A stretch of 64,000 bases of DNA from Liopterus haemorrhoidalis (GCA_963971575.1 OZ020612.1:68073869-68137868), one strand, 5' to 3'. Positions 12,515-25,708 are shown, counted from the stretch's first letter. Program-made: numbers and translations. Notes: generated by a model from the sequence alone, not told the origin.

Positions 12515-14290
12515 TTTTTTGCCGAAAATGTCAAAATTTTAGACCGTAACTCAAAACTGACTATATATTTGTGATCTAAGGCTAAAAATATATAAGTATA
12601 CCAATTTTCGAATAAAAATTAAAAAAAAATCTTCCAAAATTTTGAAAATTTTGGTCAAAATTTTTTTGACTCCGATTTTACCCAAAATATAGTTTTAGGC
12701 TAATTTTGGGGAGAGGATTATGAAAAAAATATTTAAAAAATTCATGCTTTCCTAGTTTTTGAGTTGGAGCTGATTTAGGTCAGTTTTTTGCCTATAATCA
12801 CTTGGACATACATACAACTTGGCCATTTTTTTTTCTGAATGTCATGTCCAGTTTTATTATTTTGATTCTGTTTTTTATTTCTAATACTTTTGATTTTATT
12901 CAATTTTTATTTATTTTATTTCCTGGAACTGCTGCGGAGTCCTTGAGAAGTGCACGCGGAGCACAGGTTGGGAACCGCTGATATAGATGATAGATAAGAA
13001 GTAAGTATTAGTTTATAAAGATTTAAAAAAGGGGCAGGCAGCAAACATTACATCGGTTCTGAGCCTTTTTGTGGACGGCCTTTTTTTTTACTTTTTTTTG
13101 CCGAAAATGTCAAAATTTTAGGCCGTAACTCAAAACTGACCATATATTTGTGATCTAAGGCTAAAAATATATAAGTATAGAAATTTTCGAAAAAAATCAA
13201 AAAAAAAATCTTCCAAAATTTTGAAAATTTTGGTCAAAATTTTTTTGACTCCGATTTAAGCCAAAATATAGTTTTAGGCTAATTTTAGGGTGAGGATTAT
13301 GAAAAAAATATTTAAAAAAATCATGCTTTCCTAGTTTTTGAGTTAGAGCTGATTCAGGTCAGTTTTTTGCCTATAATTCCAAAACTTTTGCCCAAACTTC
13401 AAAATGGACCAAATTTTCTTGATCTCTGACCAAAAATGCATATTTGTACCAATTTTCAATACAATCGGAGACAAAAAATTTTTACTTCAAAATCACGATT
13501 TTTTTAAGGTCTACCCCTTACGATTTTTTCGATTTTGAGCCATTTTCAAGGATTTTGGATTACTGCCCCTAGAAAACTTAATAATATGTTTATTTAAGCC
13601 CAATTTTTTTCTTAGACTAAACAGTGTAGTAGAATTTTAAAATTTCAAGCCGCATATTTATATCCCTAACCATTTTTTAGTTAGAAATTTTCAAACTTTT
13701 CAAAAAAATGTAAAAAAAATTAAAAAACTTCAAAAAATTTTTTTGTTTCAAAATCTGGTTACAAGTAAATTAGGACCTCAAGATTTCAAAAATTTCAACC
13801 GCAGGTCTTTATTGCATTTCGTTTTTGAGATATATCCATGCGAAGATGGAAATTTCTATAAATCACGCCATATTAAAATTTGTCATAATTTAAAAATAAG
13901 CTAAACAAATGAAGCCTCACATTTTTTTTAGTCTAAATAAACTACGAGGAATCCAAAAATTCTAACCTCAGGTCATTTTCTCTAACCGTTATTTGAGTTG
14001 TAATTTGTATTAATTCACAATTTTCACAAATAATGTAAATTATGCCATTAAAAATATTAGTCATAAATAATCTCAAAACGCATTAAACAATTAAAGCTCC
14101 AAATTATTTCTAGATTAAATAAACTACGGAGAATCCAAAAATTTTAATCGGAGGTCGCTGTCTCAAACCGTTTTTGAGTTGTGCTTTTTTTAATTCAAAA
14201 TTTTCACAAATAATGTAAATTATACTATTAAAAAAATGTCGTAATCTCAAAACGCGTTAAACGATTAGAGCAATCATTGGGGAGGCATTA
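12515..14290 (+). repeat. Family A repeat, copies 2 and 3 in tandem
   Basis: A partial copy (12515-12785) leads into a stretch from ATCACTTGGACATACATACA that is shared with 60150. Then comes a hAT right end (AGGTTGGGAACCGCTG at 12966), then a full copy from 13080 with about two 176-182-bp units. A CCACCACTG hAT-like end closes it near 14322. Confidence 0.75.
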
Positions 14291-14329
14291 ACCCCCCGAA
14301 CCCCCCACTAGCGCCACCACTGATATTTA

Positions 14330-15526
14330 GCGAATCCTATAGCTATATTATTATATCAAATTGATTATATTCAGTGTAGAAATTCCAAAGCAGACCTGAA
14401 ATACAGCAATCTATATGAATTTATAGTTTTTATTTATGACTAATAAATTTAATACGTTCAGTTTTATAATAAAACAACTAATATTTATAACTTACTCGTA
14501 AATATAAGTAGGTTATTATTTTATTCAATAAAAAACTGCATTTCAACGACTATTTTGAACTTGTAATTTTTAAAACGGAAGCAAGTTTAGGTCAATTCCA
14601 ACATATATATTTTTTTTGTAAACGAATTTCTGTTTGTTTGTTTGTCTGTACAGGTGGTAAAATAATCCAAGAAAGGTTTTAGTGTTGGTTTCAACTTCGT
14701 CCATGTCCCATTAGAAGGGGGGGTAAACCATCAGTTTCGCACTCTCCGTGCAGTTTGAACTGATTACATTGGCTAAACTTTAAGAGATGTATTGACATAA
14801 TGTAGAAAAACATGTAGAAAAAACTAGATCTAGTGTGGAATTCTGAAAGTGGTCCGCAACTGTCGAAGGTTTGAGAAACACTGATTTAGACAATAAACAA
14901 AAAAAAAAACAATTAAATAAACAGACAAAAGTAAGTCATTAGCAAGTCTCTCGTTTACTTGAATGAATGAAAAATAATTTTTACAATGTGCTAAGGTCAT
15001 CGCTAAATTACCACTTATTTTCTCATTATTTTAATTTGAAACAATTAAAACTGTGAAACCTATCCACATAAGTTCTCATTGGCATTGTACAGCAACAGAA
15101 AAATTGTTAAAACCAGTTTTAAAATGCTTTTTTCCATGTTATTGATACATAACAAAAAACATTTTTTATAAAAGTTGCATCAAATTTCGCAACTTCCGGT
15201 TATCTTTAAAACCTGTTTCATGTCTACAGTTGCTAAAATATTTTCAACACAAACATATTATTCTAATTGTCAACATATTTGAAACTGGTTTTATAAAAAC
15301 GTTTTAAATTGTGTAAATGTAAAGCACTTTTTTGCAACACCTACACTGGGAACTGATTTAGAGGGCAGTTTTGTTCACGGACGAAATTTATACCTACATT
15401 CACTTGTTGTCTATCCAAGCATGACTTTTGGAGATGGTTTAGATATGAAATGGGGCAAGAAGTAACTACGATCATCCGAACAAAGAGCCTATTGATACAA
15501 TTATCAGAAAAGAAAAATGATGTTAA
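14330..15526. other. No gene seen
   Basis: Low-complexity AT-rich sequence. A hAT-like right end (GGTTTGAGAAACACTG) lies near 14867. Nothing coding. Confidence 0.4.
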
Positions 15527-16047
15527 CCCTTTACCGCATAGTGTGCCATATATGGCACATTCCGATTTTTATTTTTTATCTTACTTTTAAAACTGAATCA
15601 GAACCTTACTTCATGAATGTTCATATATGCCAGATACACCGCAATGGATCCTGCAGTATCTCAAGTAATGGGCTGCAATAGATTTGAGGATATCAAGCGG
15701 AATTTGCACTTCAACGATAACTCTGAATTTATTGAGAAAGGACAACTAGAAGATACGACCATTTCTTTCAAAAATTTGAGGGCGACTGCTTTTAATCCCT
15801 AATGAAGAACACCTAAGAATTGACGAGCAAATAATACGGAATCATTTTCTTTTGTAACATAATGTAGAATCATAATGTTCCATGTATGGTACAAACCCTA
15901 AATTATTATTTTAATTATTATTTTTTCATAAAAATAATAATTAATATTTTAAATATATTTTTTTAATTAATTTTTCTATCAATAAGAACCAATTCCTAAT
16001 GCTCATGAATTATTTCAGCCAAAAATAAAAATTCATGCAGTAAAGGG
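15527..16047 (+). mobile_element. Internally deleted piggyBac element
   Basis: The element is bounded by TTAA on both sides (15523-15526 and 16048-16051), with inverted ends CCCTTTACCGCATAG and, on the other strand, CCCTTTACTGCATGAA. Length is 521 bp. TTAA target duplication and CCC-starting ends are diagnostic of piggyBac. It retains a coding scrap (15617-15802). Confidence 0.85.
15617..15802 (+). pseudogene. piggyBac transposase fragment
   Basis: The open frame includes VMGCNRFEDIKRNLHFNDN, the well-known MxRNRFxxIxRxLHFxDN block near the N-terminal side of the piggyBac/PGBD DDE domain. Only about 60 residues remain, with no catalytic triad. Confidence 0.75.
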
Positions 16048-16081
16048 TTAACATATTTCAGAATTTTGTAGGTATCTAGTC

Positions 16082-16344
16082 TAGGGTGACCATTCGTCCC
16101 GCTTCTTGCGGGACTGTCCCGCATTCTAACATTTTGTCCCGCATTAAGATGCGTCCCGCAAAAGTCCCGCATTTTAACATTTTGTCCCGCATTGTAACTT
16201 ATAATTGAGGAAATGAGGACTTTTTTTTGCTCTTCACTTGGATTTGGGAGGTGAGGACCTTTTTTTTGCTCTTTACTTGGATTTGGGAGATGAGGACCTT
16301 TTTTTTGCTCCGTCCCGCATTGCCTTAAGAAAAAGGTCACCCTA
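16082..16344. mobile_element. hAT-type MITE 'M1', copy 2
   Basis: Same ends (TAGGGTGACCATTCG ... AAGGTCACCCTA) and interior as the copy at 8098, with about three minisatellite units. The flanking 8 bases (ATCTAGTC / ATCTGTGG) match only in part, so the duplication is decayed. Confidence 0.8.
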
Positions 16345-17940
16345 ATCTGTGGCGAATTAAGTTGCTTGGGGGCCCTGAAATTGGCTATAGCATAACTTTG
16401 AGAAACGTTGATTTAACGGGTTGATTTTATCAGACTGTGTTAATATTTTAGAATTTAGCATTATTACTCTATTGTAGTTTGAATAAACAGATTTAGACAT
16501 TTAGAGAGGACATTTTACAAACACCTACCTAGCAATTCTAGAAAGCTTAATTTCCCTTAATCCCTAAAAAACTTGTATACATGATTAGAATGTGTTGCTT
16601 GCTATGTAAACGAAATGTAGGTAAATAGGTTTCGAACCTCATATAATTCCTTATTATAAATGTTTGTTAAATATGGTAGAGTAAAGTTTGATATGAAGTA
16701 AATTGGTCTATAATTATTTCCACAATGGATGATACACAACAAACCGGAAACACTATCTCACACAGGGAGGTCTTGAAAGTTAATCCCTCTCAGTTTTAAT
16801 ATTCTAGTGAAATCGAATCTGATTTTTTAATTTCAATGAACGTCTCGAAAACATTTACTTTTTTTCCCAGGTTAACATTTTATGAAGAAAAATTCATTCA
16901 TGAGAGAATTTCTCTTGTTTCTTACGACAGATAATAAAACAATGAAGAAGTATTATCATTACGTAACGGAAAACAAATGTCAAATTTGAAAATATAATTT
17001 TGTTATCTAATAATCTTTAAAATTTCACCAAGACATTCACCCCTGAAACTATGAGAAGAAAATTTTATAATCTACATCTTTTAATTAAGAGTTTAAATGC
17101 TAATTTAAATAAAAGATACGAGCGTGTATTTAATAACAATATAATTGTTTATATTTAAGTGCAATAAAGATTGCACGCACACTTTACTGTTATAAAATAA
17201 TAGTTACAATAAACAATAATACGTCATTGTCTACCATTGTTGCATAAAGCACTACAATTATAATTTTCCCATATATTTTTATAATTTAAATCGCGGTAAA
17301 TCGAGTGGTCAAGGTGACAGATCGAATCTAAAGGTCAGTTCTACAAGATGACCACTACAGGGAAGGTTTTAAATGTTTAATTGTGTACATAAAACTTAAA
17401 ACAATATGTTTATAAACAAATAAGCCATAATATCACATTATTTGTTGTTTGGCGTGGTGCTGAATACAATAATTGAATGTTTTAAATTGTTAAAACAAAA
17501 AGCCGGTACTTTGACCGAAAATTTTGAGAAAATTAGTCGCGTTTTATACTGAAAAATAAAGAATTTACTTTTCACTATAAAACACAAACAAACAAAAAAT
17601 AATACAGAAAAATAAACATTGTTTTTATCTTACGTTTAGTAAGACCTCAACAAAACAATAGCGAAATTGTTTAACCATATTCAAAATAGTAATTCAATTA
17701 AAAAAATAACATTTAAAATAAATATTATTATAACGCGATTAAAGGAAGACTGCGAGAATGGCGCTATCGGAGTTTTTTTTTTTATTAATCTTCATTTTTA
17801 ATTTATAAATTTATTTTGAGAAACTGTCGTTATTCTCAACAGATATTGCTAATTTTCAAAACAAAATATTGACACCTGATATGAAAAAAATGATAATATC
17901 TTCTAATTCCAGTAAACCTCAAGGGCCTTTTAAGAGGGAC
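16345..17940. other. No gene seen
   Basis: The first 75 bases (GTGGCGAATTAAGTTGCTTG) are the left part of the MITE family found at 59975 and 61925. The remainder is AT-rich without coding sign. Confidence 0.45.
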
Positions 17941-17968
17941 CCTTCGCAAGAAAATCGGCGCTTTTCAA

Positions 17969-18421
17969 GTGAGTTCTACAAATTTTCAACTAAAACTGGA
18001 ATTTTTGAAAGACTTTGGCTTTGATATTCACCTAAATTGGATGCAGTTCATTACGAACGGTGCTGGTTGTTCTCAAATAAAAAACAAGATAACCCTTGAT
18101 ATATTGGAAACAGATCATCGGTTTCATAACGGGGATGATTTTTTTAGATTAACTGTATTTAATGCAGTTCTCGATATTGTTATCAATCAAATTGATAATA
18201 GATTCAGAGGGATGAACGACGTAAATTTGTTTTTATTCATGTCACCTCGAAATTTAATCAACTTGGATGAAATTTTGAGTTCTGCCGAAATCTCACAAAA
18301 AAAAGACATTTTTCCGTTACAAATGGTAATGTTAGCTTCGAAGCTTAATGAGGAAATCTCTAAAATATCAACAATGAAAGAATTTGACGAACTTTTAATA
18401 ATTAAATATACCTCCCTTTAA
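17969..18421 (+). pseudogene. hAT transposase (ZMYM1-like) fragment
   Basis: An open stretch of 150 codons contains DFFRLTVFNAVLDIVINQI, NRFRGMNDV, a FLFMSP segment and KLNEEIS, matching the middle-to-late part of ZMYM1-like hAT transposases (RxNVFxxxIDxxIxxLxxRF). There is no proper start (the frame opens on GTG) and no BED finger or C-terminal dimerisation domain. A GTTCCGCCACTG right-end-like motif follows near 18521. It is a decayed transposon piece. Confidence 0.6.
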
Positions 18422-18704
18422 TTTCATCAAAATTATAAGACGCTAAATACGTAAAGAAAAAAATCACGTATGGTTGGGGAGCCGATCTAATTTTTCTGCG
18501 GGGGGCCCCAAAATTTTTAGTTCCGCCACTGACTTTGTTGTATTTTGTTATAAAAGTAAACAAAATTTTGGTGTACTGCGTAACGCATATGTCAGATTAA
18601 AACAACCCCGCATTAAACAGGGTGTTAGTTGACCAAAAATCAATAAAACCCAGTACAGTTTTCAACAAACATATTTACGCCCTATATTAAAAATATAAAC
18701 TTAC

Positions 18705-18774
18705 CATCAAGCATATCTTTCCTCCAAAACTCTTCATCATTTTCAAAATTATACATATCACGAAAAACACTCAT
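18705..18774 (-). CDS. Putative first coding exon (alternative start 2)
   Basis: Reading minus strand, ATG opens 23 codons beginning MSVFRDMYNFEN and ending WRKDMLD, then G|GTAAGT, a strong phase-1 donor. The start (M-x-x-F-x-D-M) resembles the exon at 27634 (M-x-x-F-x-D-L). The sequence upstream (higher coordinates, about 18940-19040) is locally GC-rich, as a promoter might be. The partner exon is not in the window. Confidence 0.45.
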
Positions 18775-19690
18775 TATTAATAATTTGAATGAAAATATTC
18801 AACTTATGTATTTAATTTAATCTTAACATTAAAGTGTTGTTATAATACTTGAGTTATTTAAACACTATTTTAATAAATTAATAATATTTTTATATTTAAA
18901 TATATTGTTTTGATTGGAAATTTAGTAAAACACAATCACGCGTAAAAATTGCCAACTGTTAGCGCTGACATTGACTTTAAGTGTAGCAGACGAATTCAAT
19001 ACTGTGGACGGCATGCGCAGCTCAACCTACGTACAGTAGTAAAAAAACTAAATTACTGACTGGACTTTGTTTATATTACTTGCATATAAAAACACTAGAT
19101 AAATAAATTTAAAATATCTTGGAGGTTAATGTTCATAATTTTCAATTAAGAATTGAAATTAAAGGTCAAAATCTGGATTTCCTTTGAGAGATATGGATTT
19201 TTTTGCAGATTTGTGATAATTTTGTATTGTTATTAAAATTGTTTCAAATAGTATCTAAAAATTATACAAAAACAAATTATATACATAATTAATAGATAAT
19301 TTCAAAATTAGTTCCAACTAACCCGTCGAAAAGTTTATCGTAAACATATAATTGTGGGTTCTATGGATGGATGGATGGAGAGATGTAGTTATTAAAACCA
19401 ATTAAAGGAAAGAGCACAGGGCGCCGCGATATAAGTGGCGCTAATACAAGTGCTCAGAAATACACATTCTAAGGCCGGCATTACACATAAAAAATTGAGA
19501 AAGTTCTTTCATAAAATATTAGCTGGCTGTCCATTATCTATCTCAGTGAAAATTCTTAAATTGTGCTATTGAGCATTATGCATAAATTCTACGTCTCACA
19601 AAATACATAATGAATAAACGAAACAGTAGTAATTATAATATACTGTGTGTTGAATTAAATATGATACATCTGTCAACTGAGACATAGACA
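18775..19690. other. Candidate promoter flank of the minus-strand exon at 18774
   Basis: A GC-richer patch at 18940-19040 lies 170-270 bases upstream of that exon's ATG. A GGAT microsatellite is at about 19363. No ORF of note. Confidence 0.3.
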
Positions 19691-19831
19691 ATTAGTATGT
19701 AATAGTACATTCTGTAACAAGGTTGGAATGAGAAAATTCGATGAGAGTGGAACATTCCGAGCGCGAGCCGTAGGCGAGCGTGAGGAACCACGAGCATCGA
19801 ATTTTCTCTTCAAACCGAGTCACAGACCCTA

Positions 19832-20248
19832 CTTTCTCCACGACCACCAGAAAGAAAAAAAAATAACAAATAATTATTTTAATAAACATTTTATCTAAAC
19901 ACATAATTTATATTACATAACAAATTAATCAATTAATTAAACTATTTTTTTTATTTATTATTTGTTTAATTTTAATTTAATTTGCCGCACATCAGCCACT
20001 ATTTTAGGTTAGGAAGTTATGTTGCATTTATTTAATGTAAACGTTGCATAAATGTAACCCTACAAAAACAAAAGACAACAAGTATGGAATAGTTATTCCA
20101 CAACAAGTGATGGAATGAAATACACGCAAAATGCATAAGAAGATAAGTGCTTTAGAATAACATTCCAACTCTTGTGTTAGAATTTTAACTTTCTGTAGTC
20201 AAAATTGGTTTTAGAATCGGTAAATTCTATAGTGGTCGTGGAGAAAAA
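19832..20248. mobile_element. Element with TTTCTCCACGACCAC ends
   Basis: TTTCTCCACGACCAC near 19834 and GTGGTCGTGGAGAAA near 20235 are inverted. The preceding GAGCGCGAGCCGTAGGCGAG (about 19758) is GC-rich against its surroundings and may belong to the same repeat. No coding sequence. Confidence 0.5.
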
Positions 20249-20305
20249 TAATTTACTGCGTTTAAGCCGCATTCAGACCTCTTTAAATTAACACGTTGTA
20301 TACCA

Positions 20306-21245
20306 GAGGTTCCCAAACTTTTCGGTTCCCGGCGCCCTTAATGTATCAGAATTTTTCTGCGGCGCCACAAGTCAAAACATTGGCCTAACTAACGCAATTG
20401 GAGGAATATTGGAATATTTCCGCGGCGCACAGTTTGGGAATTACTGATATAGATAAGAAATAAGTATTAGTTTATAAAGATGGTTAAAAAAAGGAGACAG
20501 GCTAACATTTCATCGGCTCTGAACCTTATTGTGGACTGTTTTTTTAAATTTTTTGTCTGCAAATGTCAAAATTTTAGACCTTAACTCAAAAGTGACCATA
20601 TATTTGTGATCTAAAGCTAAAAATATATAAGTATACAGTGGCGCACCCAGGAATTTTTGTTAGGGGGGGCCCGGAAGACAAAAAAAGGTCTTCGCTTTGA
20701 AAATATGTGACGACCTCGAACTAAGAAAAAAGGTCCTCATCTCTTTTTTAAAATTTTCTAGTGTGTTTGTGTGTTTTTATATTTATTTCCTTCCTTCTTA
20801 GGGGGGGGGGGGGCTCCCCTGTGTGCGCCACTGTAAGTATACCAATTTACCAACAAAATTCAATTTTTTTTTCTACTAAAATATTGAAATTTGGTCAAAA
20901 TTTTTTTGACTCCAATTTTAGCCAAAATATTGTTTTAAGCTAATTTTGGGGTGAGGATTATGAAAAAAATATTTTCAAAAATCATGCTTTCCTAGTTTTT
21001 GAGTTAGAGCCGATTTGGGTCAGTTTTTAGCAAAGAAAAAAATTTTTTTTTTGATTAAATAAACTACGGAGAATCTAAAAATTTTAACTGGAGGTCGCTG
21101 TCTCAAACCGTTTTTGAGTTGTGCTTTTTTTAATTCACAATTTTCACAAATAATGTAAATAATACCATTAAAAAAATGTCGTAATCTCAAAACGCGTTGA
21201 ACGACTAAAGCCCCAAATTTTTCAATACTAAATAAACTACGGAGA
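20306..21245 (+). repeat. Family A repeat, copy 4, with hAT ends
   Basis: A hAT-type MITE (CAGAGGTTCCCAAAC...GTTTGGGAATTACTG, 20306-20446) adjoins family A sequence. The copy is interrupted at 20636-20833 by another MITE and lacks the middle part of family A. Confidence 0.7.
20636..20833. mobile_element. hAT MITE nested in family A
   Basis: Ends CAGTGGCGCACCCAGG / GTGCGCCACTG, with a perfect 8-bp duplication TAAGTATA (20628-20635 and 20834-20841). It contains G-runs and an AAAAAAGGTCCTCATCTC piece of the shared minisatellite. Excision restores the family A sequence. Confidence 0.85.
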
Positions 21246-21264
21246 TTTTTAGATGCCTATAACC

Positions 21265-21428
21265 CAGTGGTGCACAAACTGTTGCGGTTCCCAGCGCCCT
21301 TAATGTATTAGAATTTTTCCGCGGTGCCCTAACTAAAAACTGGTCTAACTAAAACAGTTGGAGTAATATTGTAATATTTTCGCAGCGCCCCTGTAACCCA
21401 TCTGCGGCGCACAGTTTGGGAATCGCTG
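21265..21428. mobile_element. hAT MITE
   Basis: CAGTGGTGCACAAACTG...CAGTTTGGGAATCGCTG inverted ends, 164 bp, interior GCGCCCTTAATGTATTAGAA shared with the MITE at 20306. No clear target duplication. Confidence 0.65.
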
Positions 21429-21429
21429 C

Positions 21430-22420
21430 TTTAGGGTGTTCTTTCAAAAAACTGCGCCCAGGTCACGTGCCATGCCTACCATTCCCTAGAAACATTTCTA
21501 GTAAAACCAAATAAAAACCATACAAATCGAAAAGGTATTTAATTCTTTTCTTGGTCTCACTTTCAGCTTTTAACCTGAGACAATAGCCTCGTTCGTCTTA
21601 CCCACGACATGACTGTTTCAGATTCTCTCTTCTAACAAATGCTTGGTATCTATGGAACCTAGGTGTGAATGCATGTATGAATGAGTTGTGTAACCAACGG
21701 ATTGCAAAATAACCACGCCTCCATCATAATAAAAAAACCTGTCAAACAAAATATTTGTTTATTCACTTAACTATCTATCTGTATGATTAGCAGGCAGTTT
21801 TTTTATGGCACGAGACACTTGTTAAATAGTTATAATCATCGAACAGTTCATATCTATGATTTTCTATTTAAGGGTGTGTCTTTCAGAGATCACAACATGT
21901 ACTTTCTAAGTTCTAAATGTCAATGCTTTTGTTACCCAGTTATTAAGATATTTGCGAAGTATTTTTTTATGAGTCTAAATCGGTTCTAAACTTCAGAGAG
22001 GAGAAAGGTTCGTGAATGCATGCGTTCGTTAAATTGAAAGCAAGATCAGATTATTTCTATCAACCCACATTCAAACCAATGTGGTTACCAATGAAAGTGA
22101 ACTTTCTGTCAAAAGATGTAGCTGTGAAACAACATTTCAAAAATGTCAACGACTTCCGGTCATCACACGGTAATAAAACATATCATAAAATCAAGTTATG
22201 TAAACATCAGGATATAAAAATATAACCAAAACATATTATAGGGAAATAAATTTAATATCCCAGCGCTACGGTGGTTACTTTTTAACCTGAATAGAAGATA
22301 TTCAAAATTGTATTGTGTTGTTTTAACACAACTGCCAACCTAAAATTATAAGAATAAATATTTTTTAGAATATTTTATGAATCTGTTATGCTGTTTTATC
22401 AACAAATAAGTGTACACAAA
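21430..22420. other. No gene recognised
   Basis: Two adjacent open frames (21783-21989 and 22016-22225) look peptide-like but match nothing I know and have no splice context. The stretch is otherwise free of recognised repeats. Confidence 0.3.
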
Positions 22421-22422
22421 TG

Positions 22423-22751
22423 CAGATCCGCAGTAAGGAAAACTTGCGCTAGGAGCAAAACCGTGTTTTGGCGCCCTTGTAAAAATAAGGTTCTCACTTC
22501 CCAAAATGTAAATGATGAGCAAAAAAAGGTCCTCACCTCCCAAAATGCAAATGATGAGCAAAAAAAAGGTCCTCACTTCCCAAAATCCAAGTGATGAGCC
22601 AACAAAAAAAGGTCCTCACTTCCCAAAATCCAAATGATGAGCAAAAAAAAGGTCCTCACCTTCTCAATGTGGCGTCTCTTAGTCAAGCTCAGCGCCCTTT
22701 TCCTTAGTGCGCTAGGGGCCGTCGCCCCCTCCGCCCCCCTTACTGCGGCTC
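22423..22751. mobile_element. MITE with CCGCAGTAAGG ends and shared minisatellite
   Basis: Inverted ends CAGATCCGCAGTAAGG / CCTTACTGCGGCTCTG. The interior holds about five ~40-bp units (AAAAAAGGTCCTCACTTCCC) nearly identical to those in the M1 MITEs, though the ends are unrelated. Confidence 0.72.
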
Positions 22752-23096
22752 TGTGTTTAAGTAGCATATAAAATTCCAAAAAAAAAATCCTATTTCTTTT
22801 AATATAAAATTTCTATTTAATTTTTTATGAATTTAATCCTTTGGTTATCCAATTTAAGGAAGCAATTACACCCCTTTGCTACTAATATCTATTTTTTAAT
22901 AATTGAAATCTGTTGAAATGAATTAATTAAAATTTTGGACAACATAATTAAAATGTTTACAGAATCTTAGGCAAGAAGATGAAAGTTTTATTAACTATAT
23001 ATGTAAAGTTAATTACAATTTTAATTTTTTAATTAACATAACATTAGGGGCAGAGGCCGTATTTTTTTGGGGCCTGCAAGACGGTTTTATTATACA

Positions 23097-23283
23097 TTTT
23101 TAGGGTTTTGTAGGTATGACCAAAAAACCCTTATACCGTCATTTTGTCGTCTGTCTGTCTGTCTGACTGTCTGTAGAGAGTTGAAATTTGGCATGCTTAT
23201 ACAACTCTTTGACCCGCACATAGGAAAAATACTAAAACTTCTAAAAAACATATTCCCCTAAAAATATAAACAAATATCTGCTC

Positions 23284-23324
<41 letters not shown>

Positions 23325-24062
23325 TCTGAGTAGGGTATCAAATGAAAGCCCTTACTACGTGGATTAACGATCAAAATTTTATTTTTTCAAAATAAATTAT
23401 TTTGACACGATTTTTGCCAAAATTGGGTCACACTCTGTAGCCCAGATGGTTTAAACTAAAAATCTGAATAAATTCTAAGTAATGTACATTTGTGTGAACC
23501 GGATTAGTACAACAGGAATTTTTGATCAGATTATGTTTTCGGAAAATAACGCATTTTTTGTGTTTTTTGTTTGACCACGTAAAATATTTAATATCTTATC
23601 TAACACACTGAACCAATATGCTTTGATAGTGTAATGGCTAGCATGCTCGCGTTCTAATTTGCACTAGTTTGCACTAATTTGTTCTAGTTCGGTCCGCTCT
23701 CCAGGCAATTTAACTTTTTCTGTTTTTTTTTTGCATTTTTATTTTGTTTAAATTATTTTTTCAAAATTCTAGTTATATTTGGGCAAATGTTGCATTTAAT
23801 TTTTAAAAGCGTAAATTTAATAACCAGTGGAAATTGTTGAAATTGAATACACGAAATCAGAGTGACGGGGTTATGACTTAAAACAACCTATGGAAGCCAT
23901 AGGCGCAATTTTCAAAATCTTAATGAACCTTGCTATATATATATATAAAGAAAAAAATACTGCACATATTTAGAAACCTAAATAATGGTATTAGGCATTC
24001 GAATTAAATTTAACAAGAATCTTAGTTTACATTTTAAATTCCACGAAATATATTCATGACAT
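23097..24062 (+). repeat. Family B repeat, copy 4, tRNA-like core
   Basis: Full outer end TAGGGTTTTGTAGGTATGAC, a GTCT microsatellite, and a (TA)n tract at about 23286-23320. The core at 23618-23708 has an A box TAGTGTAATGGCTAGCATGC and a B-box remnant TAGTTCGGTCC, with a small internal duplication (GCACTAGTTT / GCACTAATTT). Confidence 0.8.
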
Positions 24063-24822
24063 AACCCACTGATTAGGGGGGCTCCGAGCATCAAGATAAA
24101 TACGAAGAAGTGGCAACCCTAAAATCGTATCTTGACTTCTTTAGAACCGATAAGCATTCCTAATTATTACTACTTAAAAATTATTCTACGTCTATTTTTT
24201 ATGTGCAGGTATTGTTTTAAATTGCTAAATTTGTACATTATGAGGTAAAAGCTCAGCTTTATGTATGCAACCAGCATTACATTTGTGTATTATAATTGCA
24301 TAATTTAGCAACTCTCTCTTGTGCAAATTATAAATTTTACGTAATTTTCTCTCTAAGCCATTTGAGTAAAATGTGCATAGCATAAACATATAATCAACAA
24401 ATAATGATAGTACTTTCAAGCGAAAAGCATATTTATTAAAACCGTTTATCTAATAACTATATTACGTGTTATATTCGCAAAAATTAGGTATTGATTGGTA
24501 TATGCAATACGTAATTGTGTAAAGAAATAAGAATGGAATCAATGGGCCGTTTCCAGGGGTCCGTTTATAGAAAAATGGTAAAATTGTTGAAAGATTTAGT
24601 ACCTTCAAATATCTGGATATCACAATAATCTAAACTTGATTCAAAACGAAGTTCAAACAAAGTTCAAAGGTTAACAAAACTCAAACTTCTAATTCTTTTT
24701 ATTTCGTCCTCTCTTCTAAATAACGCTCCTTTTTAGAAACCGCATCGTACTCTACCAATCGTCTTGAATTTCTTTTTATCGGGACTTCGGAAATCCTAAT
24801 TCGTTCCGAAAGAACTCTAGTC
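24063..24822. other. No gene seen
   Basis: AT-rich sequence between family B copy 4 and M1 copy 3. Short frames only. Confidence 0.4.
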
Positions 24823-25129
24823 TAGGGTGGCCATTTTCTTAAGAAGGCAATGCGAGACAAAGCAAAAAAAAAGGTCGTCACTTTCCAAATATAAGTGAAG
24901 AGCAAAATAAAAAAAGGTCCTCACCTCCCAAATCTAAGTGAAGAGCAAAAAAAAAGTCCTTACCTCTCAAATCCAAGTGAAGAGCAAAAAAAAGGTCCTT
25001 ATCTCCTCCAAATACAAGTCAAGAAATCAAAAGTTAGAATGCGGGACTTTTGCGGGACATGTCTTAAAGCAGGACACCCAATCAAAATGCGGGATAGTCC
25101 CGCAAAAAGCGGGACGAATGGTCATCCTA
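24823..25129. mobile_element. hAT-type MITE 'M1', copy 3 (inverted)
   Basis: Same family in the opposite orientation, with a perfect 8-bp target duplication CTCTAGTC at 24815-24822 and 25130-25137. About three to four minisatellite units. Confidence 0.85.
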
Positions 25130-25708
25130 CTCTAGTCCCGATTAACCCCAAAATTCAAAATAATAATAATAATAAATCAGAATTGGAGAAAAGAAAGGGC
25201 CAGTTATCAGTGGCGGCGTTACATTGGTAAACATTAAAAAAGTGCCGGCTGAGACAAGGTGGCGTTGGGACAGTGATCTCCTAAAAAGTTTTAATAAAAA
25301 AGAAAACGAATTTAAAATACTTTATATTCATTTATACTTTAAAATTGCATTAAATTAGCTAAATATATCTGCATATATTTATTTTTATTATTTCTAATTC
25401 AAAGATTTTTCATATGTGATAGATTTTAAAAAGTTAGATGCTCAGGTGGGCACTACTCGTATTGTCCCAATACATATTGTTGCCACATGCGTTTCTAATG
25501 TGTTTATCTACGCAAGTAGTAATAATGAACTGGAAAGGGCAACAGCGGCGAGGTGTAGTGTGCATGTATTAGTGAATTTTGACCGGTGTCCATAGCTTAG
25601 TTCGTTTGTTTTGATTTGTGATAAGTACTCGGACGTAAAACTGGATACAGTGCTTTATATTAAAACTAACGTGCTTAACTATAAAACTATATTATTAATA
25701 AAAAATAT

